DNA from: Psychrobacter sp.
Lineage (GTDB): Bacteria > Pseudomonadota > Gammaproteobacteria > Pseudomonadales > Moraxellaceae
Reading direction: 5' to 3'
DNA length: 64,000 nt
NCBI GenBank assembly: GCA_018260445.1
Contig: JAGLBE010000001.1
Location: forward strand, 33,191 to 97,190
In this document: piece after piece, positions 55,820 to 64,000 of the stretch
Numbering within the stretch: position 1 is the first letter of the stretch
How the letters are laid out: each line of letters begins with the position of its first letter
Made by a program: the position numbers and the translations under genes
The notes under the pieces: model-generated
Database searches by the model: none
What the model was told of the DNA's origin: nothing
Seen by the model: only the letters and a program-made list of their open reading frames with translations

Positions 55820-57694
55820 TTAATCACTAACATCATTAACAGCATGTTGCGATTGCAGCGTCGCACTGATTTTATCCAAATTTAAATTATCTGACATGGC
55901 ATTAAAGATGTCATAGTATTTACCATGTTGTGCGTATAAGTCCTCATGGGTGCCGGTTTCGACCACCCGGCCATCCTCTATCACCACCAAATCGTCGGCG
56001 TCAATAATTTGGGCAATGTTGTGCGACACAATAATCACGGTGCGGTCTTGTTTAATTAAATCTAAACTGTGTTTGATTTGCTGGCTGGCAATGGCATCAA
56101 GGCTGGCGGTAGGCTCGTCCAAAAACACGATAGGTGGATCTTTTAAAAACATCCGAGCGAGGGCAATGCGCTGCTGTTGCCCGCCCGATAGCGACTTTGC
56201 CTCGCTATCGTAGCCATCGGGCAACTGCATAATCTGCTCATGTATCGAGGCCTTTTGTGCTGCTGCCATAATTTGCGCCTTGCTAGCTTGCATATCGCCA
56301 TAAGTGATGTTTTCTTTAATCGTGCCCGAAAAAATATGGTTTTTTTGCAACACCAAGCCGATTTGTTCACGCAAGTTATGGGTGTTATATTCTTGCAAAT
56401 TGTGGCCGTCTAAACAGATTGTCCCGTGACTGGGGTCATAAAATTTTACTAGCAAATTTATAATCGTACTCTTGCCAGCGCCACTTAGCCCGACCAAAGC
56501 AGTAATGCGATTGGGATGAATCGCAAAACTCACATCATGCAAGGCTTGCTTGCCATTGGGGTAGCTAAAATCGACATGTTTTAGCTCGATATGCCCTTTT
56601 AGATTGGTACACTCTAATGTACCCGTGGTTTCAATTTGATCATCGTCATCAATAATATCAAAAAACCCTTCGGCGTAGGTCAGCGCGTTATTTATCTGGT
56701 CATAAATACGATGCAACTGGCGAATCGGGGCAGCCACGTTTTGAAACAGCAGCACATGGAACATAATCATACCAATGGTCATCTCACCACTAAGCACAAA
56801 GTAGGCGGTCAACACGATAATGGCCACCACGCCAATTTGTTCAATAAAGCTTTTGAGCGCATCATAAATAAAGGCAATACTACGAATGCGCAGCTGATTG
56901 GTGGTCATATCTTCTTGGATTGCCCAGTGTTTATCGGACTCAATCGGCTCTCGTACAAACGATTTAATCACTGTGATTGAGCTAATAATCGATATCACCA
57001 ACCCACTTTTGGTCTCCCGATAGCGGCGCATCTCACGGCGAAACCCTTGCAGCCTATTGGCTTGTTTTTGGCTAATATAAAAATAAATAGGCACAATAAT
57101 CAGCCCAACCATGCCCACCCAAAAGTTGGCACTAAACATTATCACCAAGGACACAATAGCACTGGCAAACAACGGCAACATATCAATAAAAAAGTTCTGC
57201 ACAAGGCTGGTTAGGCTACTCACCCCTAAATCGATGCGGGTTTGCAGCTTACCACTGTCGTTCTCATCGCTGGTATAAAACGCCATGCGATACGTCAAAA
57301 TACGCTCGACCACCTTTTGCGACAAGTCGCGTGACAGATTAATGCGGATACGCTCACCAAAATAGCGTTGCCCAAATGAAATACCTGCATTGAGCACTTC
57401 TTTTACCAATAAAATAACGCTAATTAGCGTTAACAGCTTAATACCTGCCTGCCAAGGGCTGGGTAATTTGGCGATATCAGTCAACGTATCAATGGTATAG
57501 CGCAGTACAAAGGCGTTAACCTGAGCGGTAAATGAGCCGAGCACCGTTAAAATGAGGGTGAAGACAATCAACCCTTGGTAGGGCTTGGCAAACTCTGCCA
57601 ATCTTTTTAGGATTGACCACAGCAGCGCCCCCCGTTCTGTCTTTTTGGTAGGCGGTTTGAGGTTTAACGGAACACGGCGTGGGGGAGTGGGCAT
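55820..57694 (-). CDS. ABC exporter, fused permease and ATPase (MsbA/MDR type)
   Basis: The 624-residue protein has an N-terminal six-helix ABC_membrane domain (about residues 35-330) and a C-terminal ATPase: Walker A GLSGAGKST near 408, signature LSGGQQQR near 508 and Walker B PPIVFLDEPTASLD, then the switch His in VSHNIAQI. It should export a lipid, drug or peptide from the inner membrane as a homodimer. The ATPase half is well conserved and all motifs are intact. The substrate cannot be assigned. The membrane-tethered GNAT downstream may modify the exported product; that is only inference from position. Confidence 0.9.
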   Translation of the reverse strand: MPTPPRRVPLNLKPPTKKTERGALLWSILKRLAEFAKPYQGLIVFTLILTVLGSFTAQVNAFVLRYTIDTLTDIAKLPSPWQAGIKLLTLISVILLVKEVLNAGISFGQRYFGERIRINLSRDLSQKVVERILTYRMAFYTSDENDSGKLQTRIDLGVSSLTSLVQNFFIDMLPLFASAIVSLVIMFSANFWVGMVGLIIVPIYFYISQKQANRLQGFRREMRRYRETKSGLVISIISSITVIKSFVREPIESDKHWAIQEDMTTNQLRIRSIAFIYDALKSFIEQIGVVAIIVLTAYFVLSGEMTIGMIMFHVLLFQNVAAPIRQLHRIYDQINNALTYAEGFFDIIDDDDQIETTGTLECTNLKGHIELKHVDFSYPNGKQALHDVSFAIHPNRITALVGLSGAGKSTIINLLVKFYDPSHGTICLDGHNLQEYNTHNLREQIGLVLQKNHIFSGTIKENITYGDMQASKAQIMAAAQKASIHEQIMQLPDGYDSEAKSLSGGQQQRIALARMFLKDPPIVFLDEPTASLDAIASQQIKHSLDLIKQDRTVIIVSHNIAQIIDADDLVVIEDGRVVETGTHEDLYAQHGKYYDIFNAMSDNLNLDKISATLQSQHAVNDVSD

Positions 57695-57780
57695 AGGGTG
57701 GGCTTAATATATGGTTATTTTGGCGGCTATTACATCAGAATCCTAACGTATAACCTACTTAAACTCTGTAGCAATATGAC
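57695..57780. other. Short gap upstream of the ABC exporter gene
   Basis: Between the ABC gene start and repeat copy B. Likely holds the promoter; no motif identified. Confidence 0.3.
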
Positions 57781-57950
57781 TAGCTATTTCAGCTAATCCC
57801 GCTTTTTGCTAATATCTTGGCTGGCACGGGCGCAGGCACTAATGGCAATAGTCGTTCCTGTTGCCTCAATAACGCCTCTTGCCAAGTGCCTGCAAGCCCG
57901 TGTTGTGCCAAGTATATCCGCTGCAATCTGGGCTAAACCGCACCTCTAGA
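57781..57950. repeat. Dispersed palindromic repeat element, copy B
   Basis: It matches copy A (18878-19035) over nearly its full length, for example GCGCAGGCACTA, GTCGTTCCTGTTGCCTC, AACGCCTCTTGCCAAG and TGCCAAGTATATCCGC. The inverted arms lie at about 57816-57850 and 57878-57912. Differences between the copies tend to keep the arm pairing (for example GCATG/CATGC against GCACG/CGTGT), suggesting that structure matters. Confidence 0.78.
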
Positions 57951-58079
57951 TTTGAGTCTGGCGCAATACGTTGAGAGTAAGGTTATAAACATAATTTTCC
58001 TAGGGATTGGGTGCAAGGTTAGCGTCATGTGAAAAATGTTGTATTGGTTGCATTAGTTGAATTGGTCGCAAACGTTACC

Positions 58080-59309
58080 CTAAAAACTATCTGCAGGCAC
58101 AAACACCTCACCCACCATAATACGGCGAGCCGAGCGACTCATTGACACTTTTTTGGCTTGCCAGCGCCCGTCCACAAGCTCAGTGCTGCCGCCCACTTGC
58201 AGCGTACCAGACGGATGACCAAAACGGACACTATCCAATGCCTCGCCACCCGCTGCCATGTTAACCAGCGTACCTTGGGTGGTTGCCGCCGCAGCAATAG
58301 CGACCGCCGCTGTGCCCATCATCGCATGGTGCAATTGACCCATACTCATGGCACGTACCACCAAGTCTATGTCCTCAGCGTTAACGCTTTTGCCACTAGA
58401 TGACGTATAGCTTTGCGCAGGTGCGACCCAAGCCAGTTTGGGCATATGCTGACTGGTTTCGGCACCGCTGATATCGTCAAACACGCCCATTGCCACGCCG
58501 CCTTTGGCTCGAATTGTCTCAAGCTTAGCCAGCAGTGCTTTATCGCTATTGATATCCGCTTGTAATTCTGTGCCCGTCAAGCCTAAATCTTCAGCGTTCA
58601 TAAATACAGTGGGAATGCCGGCATTAATAAACGTCGCTTGTACACTGTCTTTGTCTAAACCACATCCTGATACATCAAAATTATCGACCAAATTGCCTGT
58701 CGGGAACATGCTACTGGTGGCATCCACAGGGTCAATAAAATCGATTAACACTTCAGCGGCAGGGAAGGTCACGCCATCCAATTCAAAATCACCCGTTTCT
58801 TGCACTTGTACCTTGCCGCTATCGTCAAAATAGACAGGCACATGGGCAATGATGGTTTTACTAATGTTTTGTTGCCAAATCCGTACTTCGCAAATGCCAT
58901 CTTTGGCACTGCTATTTATTCGCTCGGCATCCACCAATCCCATATTAATGGCACAGGCACCAACAGCTGCCGTTAGGTTGCCACAGTTGCCGCCCCAATC
59001 AATCATCGGTTTGGCAATATTCACTTGTCCAAACAAGTAGTTAACATCGTGATTGGCAATATCAGATTTTGATAAAATCACCGTTTTTGAAGTGCTTGAT
59101 GAACCATTCCCTAAGCCGTCAATTTGTTTGCCATAAGGGTCTGGGCTACCAATCACTCGCAGTAAAAATTTATCTCGTGCCTCGCCAGCAACTTGGCAAC
59201 GCTGTGGTAAGTCGCCTAGTTTAAAAAATGTACCTTTTGAGGTGCCGCCACGCATATAGGTTGCAGGTACAGGAATTTGGGGCGCAAAAGTAGGGCGTGA
59301 TTGAGTCAT
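58080..59309 (-). CDS. prpF: PrpF, 2-methylaconitate isomerase (AcnD accessory)
   Basis: PrpF is a diaminopimelate-epimerase-like protein that isomerises the product of AcnD in the 2-methylcitrate cycle. The 409-residue product starts with VPATYMRGGTSKGTFF and has DPYGKQIDGLGNGSSSTSK and WGGNCGNLTAAVG, all typical of PrpF. AAGGA lies before the ATG. It is separated from acnD by a toxin-antitoxin pair but keeps the usual acnD-prpF order. Confidence 0.93.
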   Translation of the reverse strand: MTQSRPTFAPQIPVPATYMRGGTSKGTFFKLGDLPQRCQVAGEARDKFLLRVIGSPDPYGKQIDGLGNGSSSTSKTVILSKSDIANHDVNYLFGQVNIAKPMIDWGGNCGNLTAAVGACAINMGLVDAERINSSAKDGICEVRIWQQNISKTIIAHVPVYFDDSGKVQVQETGDFELDGVTFPAAEVLIDFIDPVDATSSMFPTGNLVDNFDVSGCGLDKDSVQATFINAGIPTVFMNAEDLGLTGTELQADINSDKALLAKLETIRAKGGVAMGVFDDISGAETSQHMPKLAWVAPAQSYTSSSGKSVNAEDIDLVVRAMSMGQLHHAMMGTAAVAIAAAATTQGTLVNMAAGGEALDSVRFGHPSGTLQVGGSTELVDGRWQAKKVSMSRSARRIMVGEVFVPADSF

Positions 59310-59366
59310 AAATGAATATCCTTAATAGTGATAATGAAATGTGACAAAATATTAGCTAGGGCGAAG

Positions 59367-59639
59367 TTAGTAATGATAGCGACAAGAAATAATCGTCAAA
59401 TATGTTTCATCGACGATATATACCAAGCGGTGGGTATCATCAATACGCCTTGACCAAAAGCCAGACAGATTTTCTTTTAAGGGTTCGGGTTTACCAATAC
59501 CGTCAAACGGACTGCGTTTACAATCTATAATAAGTTTATTGATACGTTTGAGCCTTTTCTTGTCCTGTGTTTGCCAATACAAGTAATCCTTCCAAGCGGC
59601 ATCTGTCCATGCTAATTGTTGGGCTAACTGTTGGCTCAT
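59367..59639 (-). CDS. yoeB: Toxin of the YoeB/Txe family
   Basis: A 90-residue mRNA interferase that cleaves mRNA at the ribosome. Residues of the active site are visible: Glu in KPEPLKENL, Arg in FWSRRIDDTHRLVY and the C-terminal ISCRYHY with the His-Tyr pair. The length is normal. Its start is an ATG 74 bases after the antitoxin stop, a longer gap than the usual overlap. With the upstream YefM gene it forms a full module. Confidence 0.92.
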   Translation of the reverse strand: MSQQLAQQLAWTDAAWKDYLYWQTQDKKRLKRINKLIIDCKRSPFDGIGKPEPLKENLSGFWSRRIDDTHRLVYIVDETYLTIISCRYHY

Positions 59640-59713
59640 TGAGAGTTACCCATAATGAAATTTCTGCAAGCAAGTTTAAGCATTGTTGCTAAGGGCTATA
59701 AGTGTTTTAAGTG

Positions 59714-59983
59714 CTAACGGGGGCTATCAGAGCCATCAATAATATCTCGTACTGCTGTATTGCCAGCCCGATATTGAGCAATTGATTGAGCCAAATGCGC
59801 GGCATTGGCAGGGGACTTAAGCAGATAAACCGTTTCCATCAAACTATTATAATAATCAAGCGACATGACAACCGCATCGTTCGCATCTCGTCGAGTCACG
59901 ATGGTAGCGTTGGCATCGTTATTCACCGTATCTAACACCCTTTTTAAATGCTTTCTAGCTTCTGTAAAGCTGATAACGTTCAT
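59714..59983 (-). CDS. yefM: Antitoxin of the YefM family
   Basis: Starting at the ATG at 59983, chosen for AAAAGG 6 bases before it, the product is 89 residues. It begins MNVISFTEARKHLKRVLD, typical of YefM, and continues through the TIVTRRDANDAVVMSLDYYN fold region. It binds YoeB and its own promoter. It lies between acnD and prpF on the same strand. Confidence 0.92.
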   Translation of the reverse strand: MNVISFTEARKHLKRVLDTVNNDANATIVTRRDANDAVVMSLDYYNSLMETVYLLKSPANAAHLAQSIAQYRAGNTAVRDIIDGSDSPR

Positions 59984-60049
59984 AGTGCACCTTTTAGGCA
60001 AGTTGTACATGATATGGTACATCTTACGGTAATGGTTTTACTAGGGCAA

Positions 60050-60125
60050 GTTAATTCTAACTATCTACTTGCTAAACTTTATATATCTAACTATCCAAGT
60101 TGGTTGTAACTATCTAACTAAGTCT
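60050..60125. repeat. Tandem AACTATCTA-type repeats
   Basis: Four imperfect copies of TAACTATCTA/TAACTATCCA lie just upstream of the antitoxin gene. They could include operator half-sites for YefM, but no ACATGT-type site is seen. Confidence 0.4.
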
Positions 60126-60223
60126 TGGTATTAATCTGACTTTGCTGTAACCACCTCACCATCAGCTTGTCATCCGCCGAAATCTTGCCCAGCACTCTAT
60201 ATTTGGAGTTGGCTAAGGTAGGC

Positions 60224-60354
60224 GTAGGGTGCGCCCTGCGCACCTAAAAAAATAGGAAAATCATCTAAACCCCAATATTGGCAGTTTGAAACCTATATTT
60301 TTTAATTTGCGTTTTGCGTATCGTTACTCTAATAGTGCGCAGAGTGCATCCTAC
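60224..60354. repeat. Inverted-repeat (MITE-like) element between acnD and yefM
   Basis: GTAGGGTGCGCCCTGCGCACC (60224-60244) is matched by the inverted TAGTGCGCAGAGTGCATCCTAC (60333-60354) with few mismatches. The interior of about 87 bases has no ORF. The layout resembles a small non-autonomous element carrying GTAGG...CCTAC ends. Confidence 0.65.
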
Positions 60355-60403
60355 TCACTATGCCACGGGTTAAAAGTGGGGTGTAAAAACGATTATGCAG
60401 GAT

Positions 60404-60438
60404 AATAAAAAGCCCCCAAGTATCATACTTAAGAGGCT
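60404..60438 (-). terminator. Rho-independent terminator of acnD
   Basis: On the minus strand AGCCTCTTAAGTA-TGA-TACTTGGGGGCT pairs over 11 to 12 bases (with T-G pairs), followed by TTTTTATT. It lies about 80 bases after the acnD stop, so yefM, yoeB and prpF may rely on readthrough or their own promoter. Confidence 0.75.
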
Positions 60439-60519
60439 TCTTATCGTTTTATTACAATAGAAAGGGGCGTCGTATATAAGCAAACACACCCTTAATAACA
60501 TCGAACAACATGGAACAGT

Positions 60520-63228
60520 TTAAGCGATGCTACCCTCTAAAAACTCTTTAGCAAAGCGCTGTAACATACCGCCTGATTTGTACATCTTGACCTCATCGGC
60601 GGTATCGAGACGGCAAATAACGGGCACTTCATCGATATGACCACTGCTACGGTAAATCACTAAAGTCATTAACCCGCCAGCGGACACCTCACCCTCAACA
60701 TCGAATACCTCAGAGCCGTCAATCGTCAGCGTTTTGCGGGTGGTGCCGGCTTCAAATTGTAACGGTAAAGCGCCCATGCCGACTAAGTTTTGACGATGAA
60801 TACGCTCAAAATCTTCTGCCACGACGCATTCAACCCCTGCTAAGCGAACACCCTTTGCAGCCCAGTCACGGCTAGAGCCTTGACCATAGCCATCACCGGC
60901 AATAATAATCAGCGGCTGCTTGCGATTCATATAGGTTTCAATCGCCTCCCACATACGCATAACCTCGCCTTCTGGCTCAACACGTGCTAATGACCCTTGG
61001 ATTACCTTACCGTTCTCGTCCAATACCATCTCATTTAGCAGCTTGGGATTGGCAAAGGTGGCACGCTGTGCGGTTAAGTGATCGCCGCGGTGGGTGGCGT
61101 AAGAGTTATAATCCTCGGTAGGCAAACCCATAGTGTCGAGATATTCACCAGCGGCACTATCACCCATAATGGCGTTTGATGGCGACATGTGGTCGGTGGT
61201 GATGTTATCACCTAATACTGCAAGAGGGCGCATGCCTGTTAACTTATTGGCTTCTGCCATTGACCCTTCCCAATAGGGTGGACGGCGTATATAGGTACTA
61301 AGCTCACGCCAGTTATACTGTGGGTCGGTTACCGCATCATGGCGCTCGGCATCGACAATGCCTTCATCAAACATCGGGATATAGACTTTGGTATATTGTT
61401 CTGGCTTTACCGCAGAGGCAACAATCGCATCGACTTCTGCATCATCAAACCAGATGTCTTTTAGATAAATATCATTGCCATTGGCATCTTTGCCTAATGA
61501 GTCTTTTTCGATATCAAAGCGAATCGTCCCCGCAATAGCGTACGCTACCACTAAGGGCGGTGACGCCAAAAACGCCTGTTTAGCATAGGGATGGATACGC
61601 CCGTCGAAGTTACGGTTGCCGGATAGCACAGCCGTCGAGAACAGGTCACGATCAATAATCTCTTGTTGAATCTCAGGTTCCAATGCACCGCTCATGCCAT
61701 TACAAGTCGTACAGGCAAACGCCACCACATCAAAGCCAAGTTGCTGTAAATCAGGTAGCAGGTTTGCTTCTTCTAAATACAGTTTGACCGCTTTTGAACC
61801 GGGGGCTAATGACGATTTTACCCAAGGCTTGCGCACGAGACCTTTGGCCAACGCATTACGGGCGACAATACCTGCGGCAATCATGTTACGGGGGTTTGAA
61901 GTATTGGTACAGCTTGTAATCGCCGCAATAATGACGGCACCATCTGGCATTAAACCATCTTCTGGCTCAACAAGCGGCGTATCTGCTGCATGGGCGATAC
62001 CGACTTTGGCTAAATCGCTGGTTGACACACGCGCATGCGGTTTTGATGGGCCAGCGATGTTACGCACCACTTTGGATAAATCAAAGTGTAAAACGCGCTC
62101 ATACTCGGCATCAATCATGCCATCTGCCCACAAACCAGTTTTTTTAGCATACGCTTCTACCACGCTGATTTGCTGCTCGGTACGACCTGTTAGGCGTAGA
62201 TAGTCAATGGTTTGCTGATCAATAAAAAACATCACTGCAGTGGCACCGTATTCTGGCGTCATGTTAGATATTGAGGATCTATCGCCAACCGATAAACTGC
62301 TTGCACCCTCACCAAAACATTCAATGTAAGCGGACACCACGCCCTCATTGCGCAAAAACTCGGTCATCGCTAATACCAAATCGGTGCCGGTGATACCAGG
62401 TTGTAATTTACCAGTAATCTCAAGACCCACAATATCAGGAAGACGTATATAAGAGGGATTGCCAAGCATGACGCTTTCGGCCTCAAGACCGCCAACACCA
62501 ATTGATATCACGCCTAGGGCATCAACCATTGGGGTATGGCTGTCGGTTCCGACCAAGGTATCTGGGTAAGCAACTGGGTTACCATCCGCTTTATCGGCAA
62601 TGACTTGAATAACGGGAGACATTTTCTCAAGGTTGATTTGGTGCATAATACCATTGCCGGGGGGCACCACGTTGACATTGTCAAAGGCATATTCACACCA
62701 GTTAATAAAGTGAAAACGGTCTTCGTTACGGCGCTCTTCAATGGCTCGGTTTTTCTCAAAGGCGTTTTCTTCATAGCCTGCATGTTCAACCGCCAATGAA
62801 TGGTCAACAATTAATTGCGTTGGTACAATCGGGTTTACTTTTGATGGGTCACCGCCTTCTAAAGCAATGGCATCACGCAGGCCTGCCAAATCAACAAACG
62901 CCGTTTGTCCTAAGATATCATGACACACCACACGGGCTGGATACCAAGGAAAATCAAGGTCTTGCTTGCGATAAATATGCTGTGATAAGGCAGCGGTTAA
63001 ATCCTCAGGCGGGCAACGGCGCACTAAGTTTTCACACAATACCTTGGAGCAAAAAGGCAGTTTGGCATAGGCACCCGGCTCTATGTCGTTAATCGCTTGT
63101 TCGACATCAAAATAATACAAACCGCTTTCTTCACCATTTGGCAAAGGCATCGGTTTTTTATAGTCTTGATTCATGGGCTCTGGGTGTTTGTGGGTGAGCA
63201 CAGGCTTGTTAATAGTTGAGTTTGGCAT
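60520..63228 (-). CDS. acnD: Fe/S-dependent 2-methylisocitrate dehydratase AcnD
   Basis: AcnD dehydrates 2-methylcitrate in the methylcitrate cycle for propionate breakdown. The 902-residue protein is an aconitase-family member. The cluster cysteines lie in AAITSCTNTSNPR (about residue 434) and FACTTCNGMSG (about residue 500), and the C-terminal swivel domain has LGDNITTDHMSPSNAI and GYGQGSSRDWAAKG. AAGGA precedes the ATG. It lies between the small membrane protein gene and the YefM/YoeB pair. The presence of prpF downstream distinguishes it from plain aconitase A. Confidence 0.93.
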   Translation of the reverse strand: MPNSTINKPVLTHKHPEPMNQDYKKPMPLPNGEESGLYYFDVEQAINDIEPGAYAKLPFCSKVLCENLVRRCPPEDLTAALSQHIYRKQDLDFPWYPARVVCHDILGQTAFVDLAGLRDAIALEGGDPSKVNPIVPTQLIVDHSLAVEHAGYEENAFEKNRAIEERRNEDRFHFINWCEYAFDNVNVVPPGNGIMHQINLEKMSPVIQVIADKADGNPVAYPDTLVGTDSHTPMVDALGVISIGVGGLEAESVMLGNPSYIRLPDIVGLEITGKLQPGITGTDLVLAMTEFLRNEGVVSAYIECFGEGASSLSVGDRSSISNMTPEYGATAVMFFIDQQTIDYLRLTGRTEQQISVVEAYAKKTGLWADGMIDAEYERVLHFDLSKVVRNIAGPSKPHARVSTSDLAKVGIAHAADTPLVEPEDGLMPDGAVIIAAITSCTNTSNPRNMIAAGIVARNALAKGLVRKPWVKSSLAPGSKAVKLYLEEANLLPDLQQLGFDVVAFACTTCNGMSGALEPEIQQEIIDRDLFSTAVLSGNRNFDGRIHPYAKQAFLASPPLVVAYAIAGTIRFDIEKDSLGKDANGNDIYLKDIWFDDAEVDAIVASAVKPEQYTKVYIPMFDEGIVDAERHDAVTDPQYNWRELSTYIRRPPYWEGSMAEANKLTGMRPLAVLGDNITTDHMSPSNAIMGDSAAGEYLDTMGLPTEDYNSYATHRGDHLTAQRATFANPKLLNEMVLDENGKVIQGSLARVEPEGEVMRMWEAIETYMNRKQPLIIIAGDGYGQGSSRDWAAKGVRLAGVECVVAEDFERIHRQNLVGMGALPLQFEAGTTRKTLTIDGSEVFDVEGEVSAGGLMTLVIYRSSGHIDEVPVICRLDTADEVKMYKSGGMLQRFAKEFLEGSIA

Positions 63229-63395
63229 GGCGGGCTGTCCTTAAACTTAAAATAGGCGGCATGTGACGGCAAGTATCAGCTAGTATCAGCTAGAAATAAT
63301 TGCGAGACATTAACGATGATATGAATAGAGTGGTATTCATTTTGAAAAAGGCTGAAACTCAAAGTAGATTGTTGTTAAGCAACAAGGTCAAACTA

Positions 63396-63704
63396 TTAGG
63401 GCTTATGTGTGTATCGAGAGTGAATGACCTTAATAACGATAAGCATGATAATAATAAGCGGAATAAACAACCACATGACACCCCACGTAATGAATATCCA
63501 AGCGACAGTGCCAAAAGGAATAATCAGTAGTAGTTCACCTAAAATACCACTGAATATAGCATCAGCAAATCCATCGCGTAGCGAATAATTTGAATTATAA
63601 GGTTTAGCGTCTTGTCTACTCTTTATTTCAGCACTATCCGTGGCCAAAGGCTTATTGTCTTTTTTAGTTGCGCCTACGTCAGATTTAGTAAGATGTTTAT
63701 CCAT
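63396..63704 (-). CDS. Small two-helix membrane protein of unknown function
   Basis: A polar, Lys/Asp-rich first half (MDKHLTKSDVGATKKDNK) is followed by two hydrophobic segments (about residues 50-73 and 75-93) and a basic end HSRYTHKP. The ATG at 63704 has GAAG upstream; the frame continues to an ATG at 63734 and a GTG at 63746, so the start is uncertain. It lies between prpC and acnD, where most methylcitrate operons have no gene. No family is recognised. Confidence 0.6.
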   Translation of the reverse strand: MDKHLTKSDVGATKKDNKPLATDSAEIKSRQDAKPYNSNYSLRDGFADAIFSGILGELLLIIPFGTVAWIFITWGVMWLFIPLIIIMLIVIKVIHSRYTHKP

Positions 63705-63769
63705 GATAGTATCTTCAGTAGGCGGTTTAATCATTTGGAGTAACACTCTGTCAATAATTACATTCTGGC

Positions 63770-64000
63770 CTAACCACGCTCACCAATAGGAGGCACACTG
63801 CGTGGCTCTTCACCAATATATTCGGCACTTGGGCGGATAATACGGTTGTTAGCGCGTTGCTCAAACACATGAGCGGCCCAGCCTGTTAAGCGTGAACACA
63901 CAAAGATAGGGGTAAATAGTTTGGTAGGAATACCCATAAAGTTATAGGTTGACGCATGGAAGAAATCGGCATTACAAAATAGTTTTTTCTCACGCCACAT
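63770..64000 (-). CDS. prpC: 2-methylcitrate synthase, C-terminal end (cut by window edge)
   Basis: The last 76 codons of a citrate-synthase family protein reach the window edge. NADFFHASTYNFMGIPTKLF and TGWAAHVFEQRANNRIIRPS are the C-terminal active-site region of methylcitrate synthase, which joins propionyl-CoA and oxaloacetate. The real start lies beyond 64000. Followed by acnD and prpF, it defines a prp operon; prpB is expected further upstream. Confidence 0.9.
   Translation of the reverse strand: MWREKKLFCNADFFHASTYNFMGIPTKLFTPIFVCSRLTGWAAHVFEQRANNRIIRPSAEYIGEEPRSVPPIGERG

Noticed and set aside
1-64000. Prophage or integrative element
   Set aside because: No integrase, phage structural or transposase gene was found; foreign-looking sequence is limited to the 19.1-19.5 kb toxin remnant, the toxin-antitoxin pairs and short repeats.

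Overview
The window looks like chromosomal DNA of a Moraxellaceae-type gammaproteobacterium, most probably Psychrobacter or a close relative. This is inferred from gene content (AcnD/PrpF methylcitrate genes, a recC-recB-recD locus, a DUF3482/DUF2868 pair, otsBA), moderate GC, and many proteins that are longer than their families because of Asn/Ser/Asp/Thr-rich low-complexity inserts. No rRNA or species-diagnostic gene is present, so the genus is an inference.

Layout. 1-4.3 kb (minus): an operon of an AGPS-like FAD oxidase, a GlpD-type glycerol-3-phosphate dehydrogenase and an FGGY kinase cut by the left edge. 4.7-6.1 kb (plus): a lone JetD-like gene (DUF3322-DUF2220) with no jetABC beside it. 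6.2-7.7 kb: a NarK-type nitrate/nitrite transporter. 8.0-14.7 kb (minus): otsB-otsA followed by acyl-CoA dehydrogenase-like, PIG-L deacetylase, NodS-like methyltransferase and family 2 glycosyltransferase genes, probably one operon. 15-18.7 kb: a cation/proton antiporter and ilvD. 18.9-19.5 kb: a dispersed palindromic repeat, then an AT-rich remnant of a polymorphic toxin tail with an intact putative immunity gene. 19.6-30.9 kb: an unknown gene, lipB, a coniferyl-aldehyde-type dehydrogenase, cysE, trmJ, a free Hpt domain, dnaE, tRNA-Arg(CCU), a small membrane protein and a VDT-repeat protein.

31.2-44.1 kb (plus): very large recC, recB and recD, with a Phd/PIN toxin-antitoxin pair between recB and recD. 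44.2-46.3 kb (minus): two paralogous unknown genes flanking a hypoxanthine phosphoribosyltransferase. 46.6-51.7 kb (plus): two large lipoprotein genes, both broken: one by two in-frame TAA codons, the other by a one-base frameshift. 51.8-57.7 kb (minus): DUF3482 GTPase, DUF2868 membrane protein, a GNAT with a tail membrane helix, and an MsbA-like ABC exporter. 58-64 kb (minus): the methylcitrate propionate operon (prpC, a small membrane protein gene, acnD, a YefM/YoeB pair, prpF).

The most unusual signals are: (i) the exact 12-mer AATAGCCTAAGC, six copies all on the plus strand, five of them in recC/recB/recD in one codon phase; (ii) the solitary JetD; (iii) toxin-antitoxin pairs inside two operons, including recBCD; (iv) the four-gene PIG-L/methyltransferase/glycosyltransferase module joined to otsBA; (v) the two decayed lipoprotein genes; (vi) a dispersed roughly 150 bp palindromic element; and (vii) in-frame microsatellites in housekeeping proteins throughout the window.
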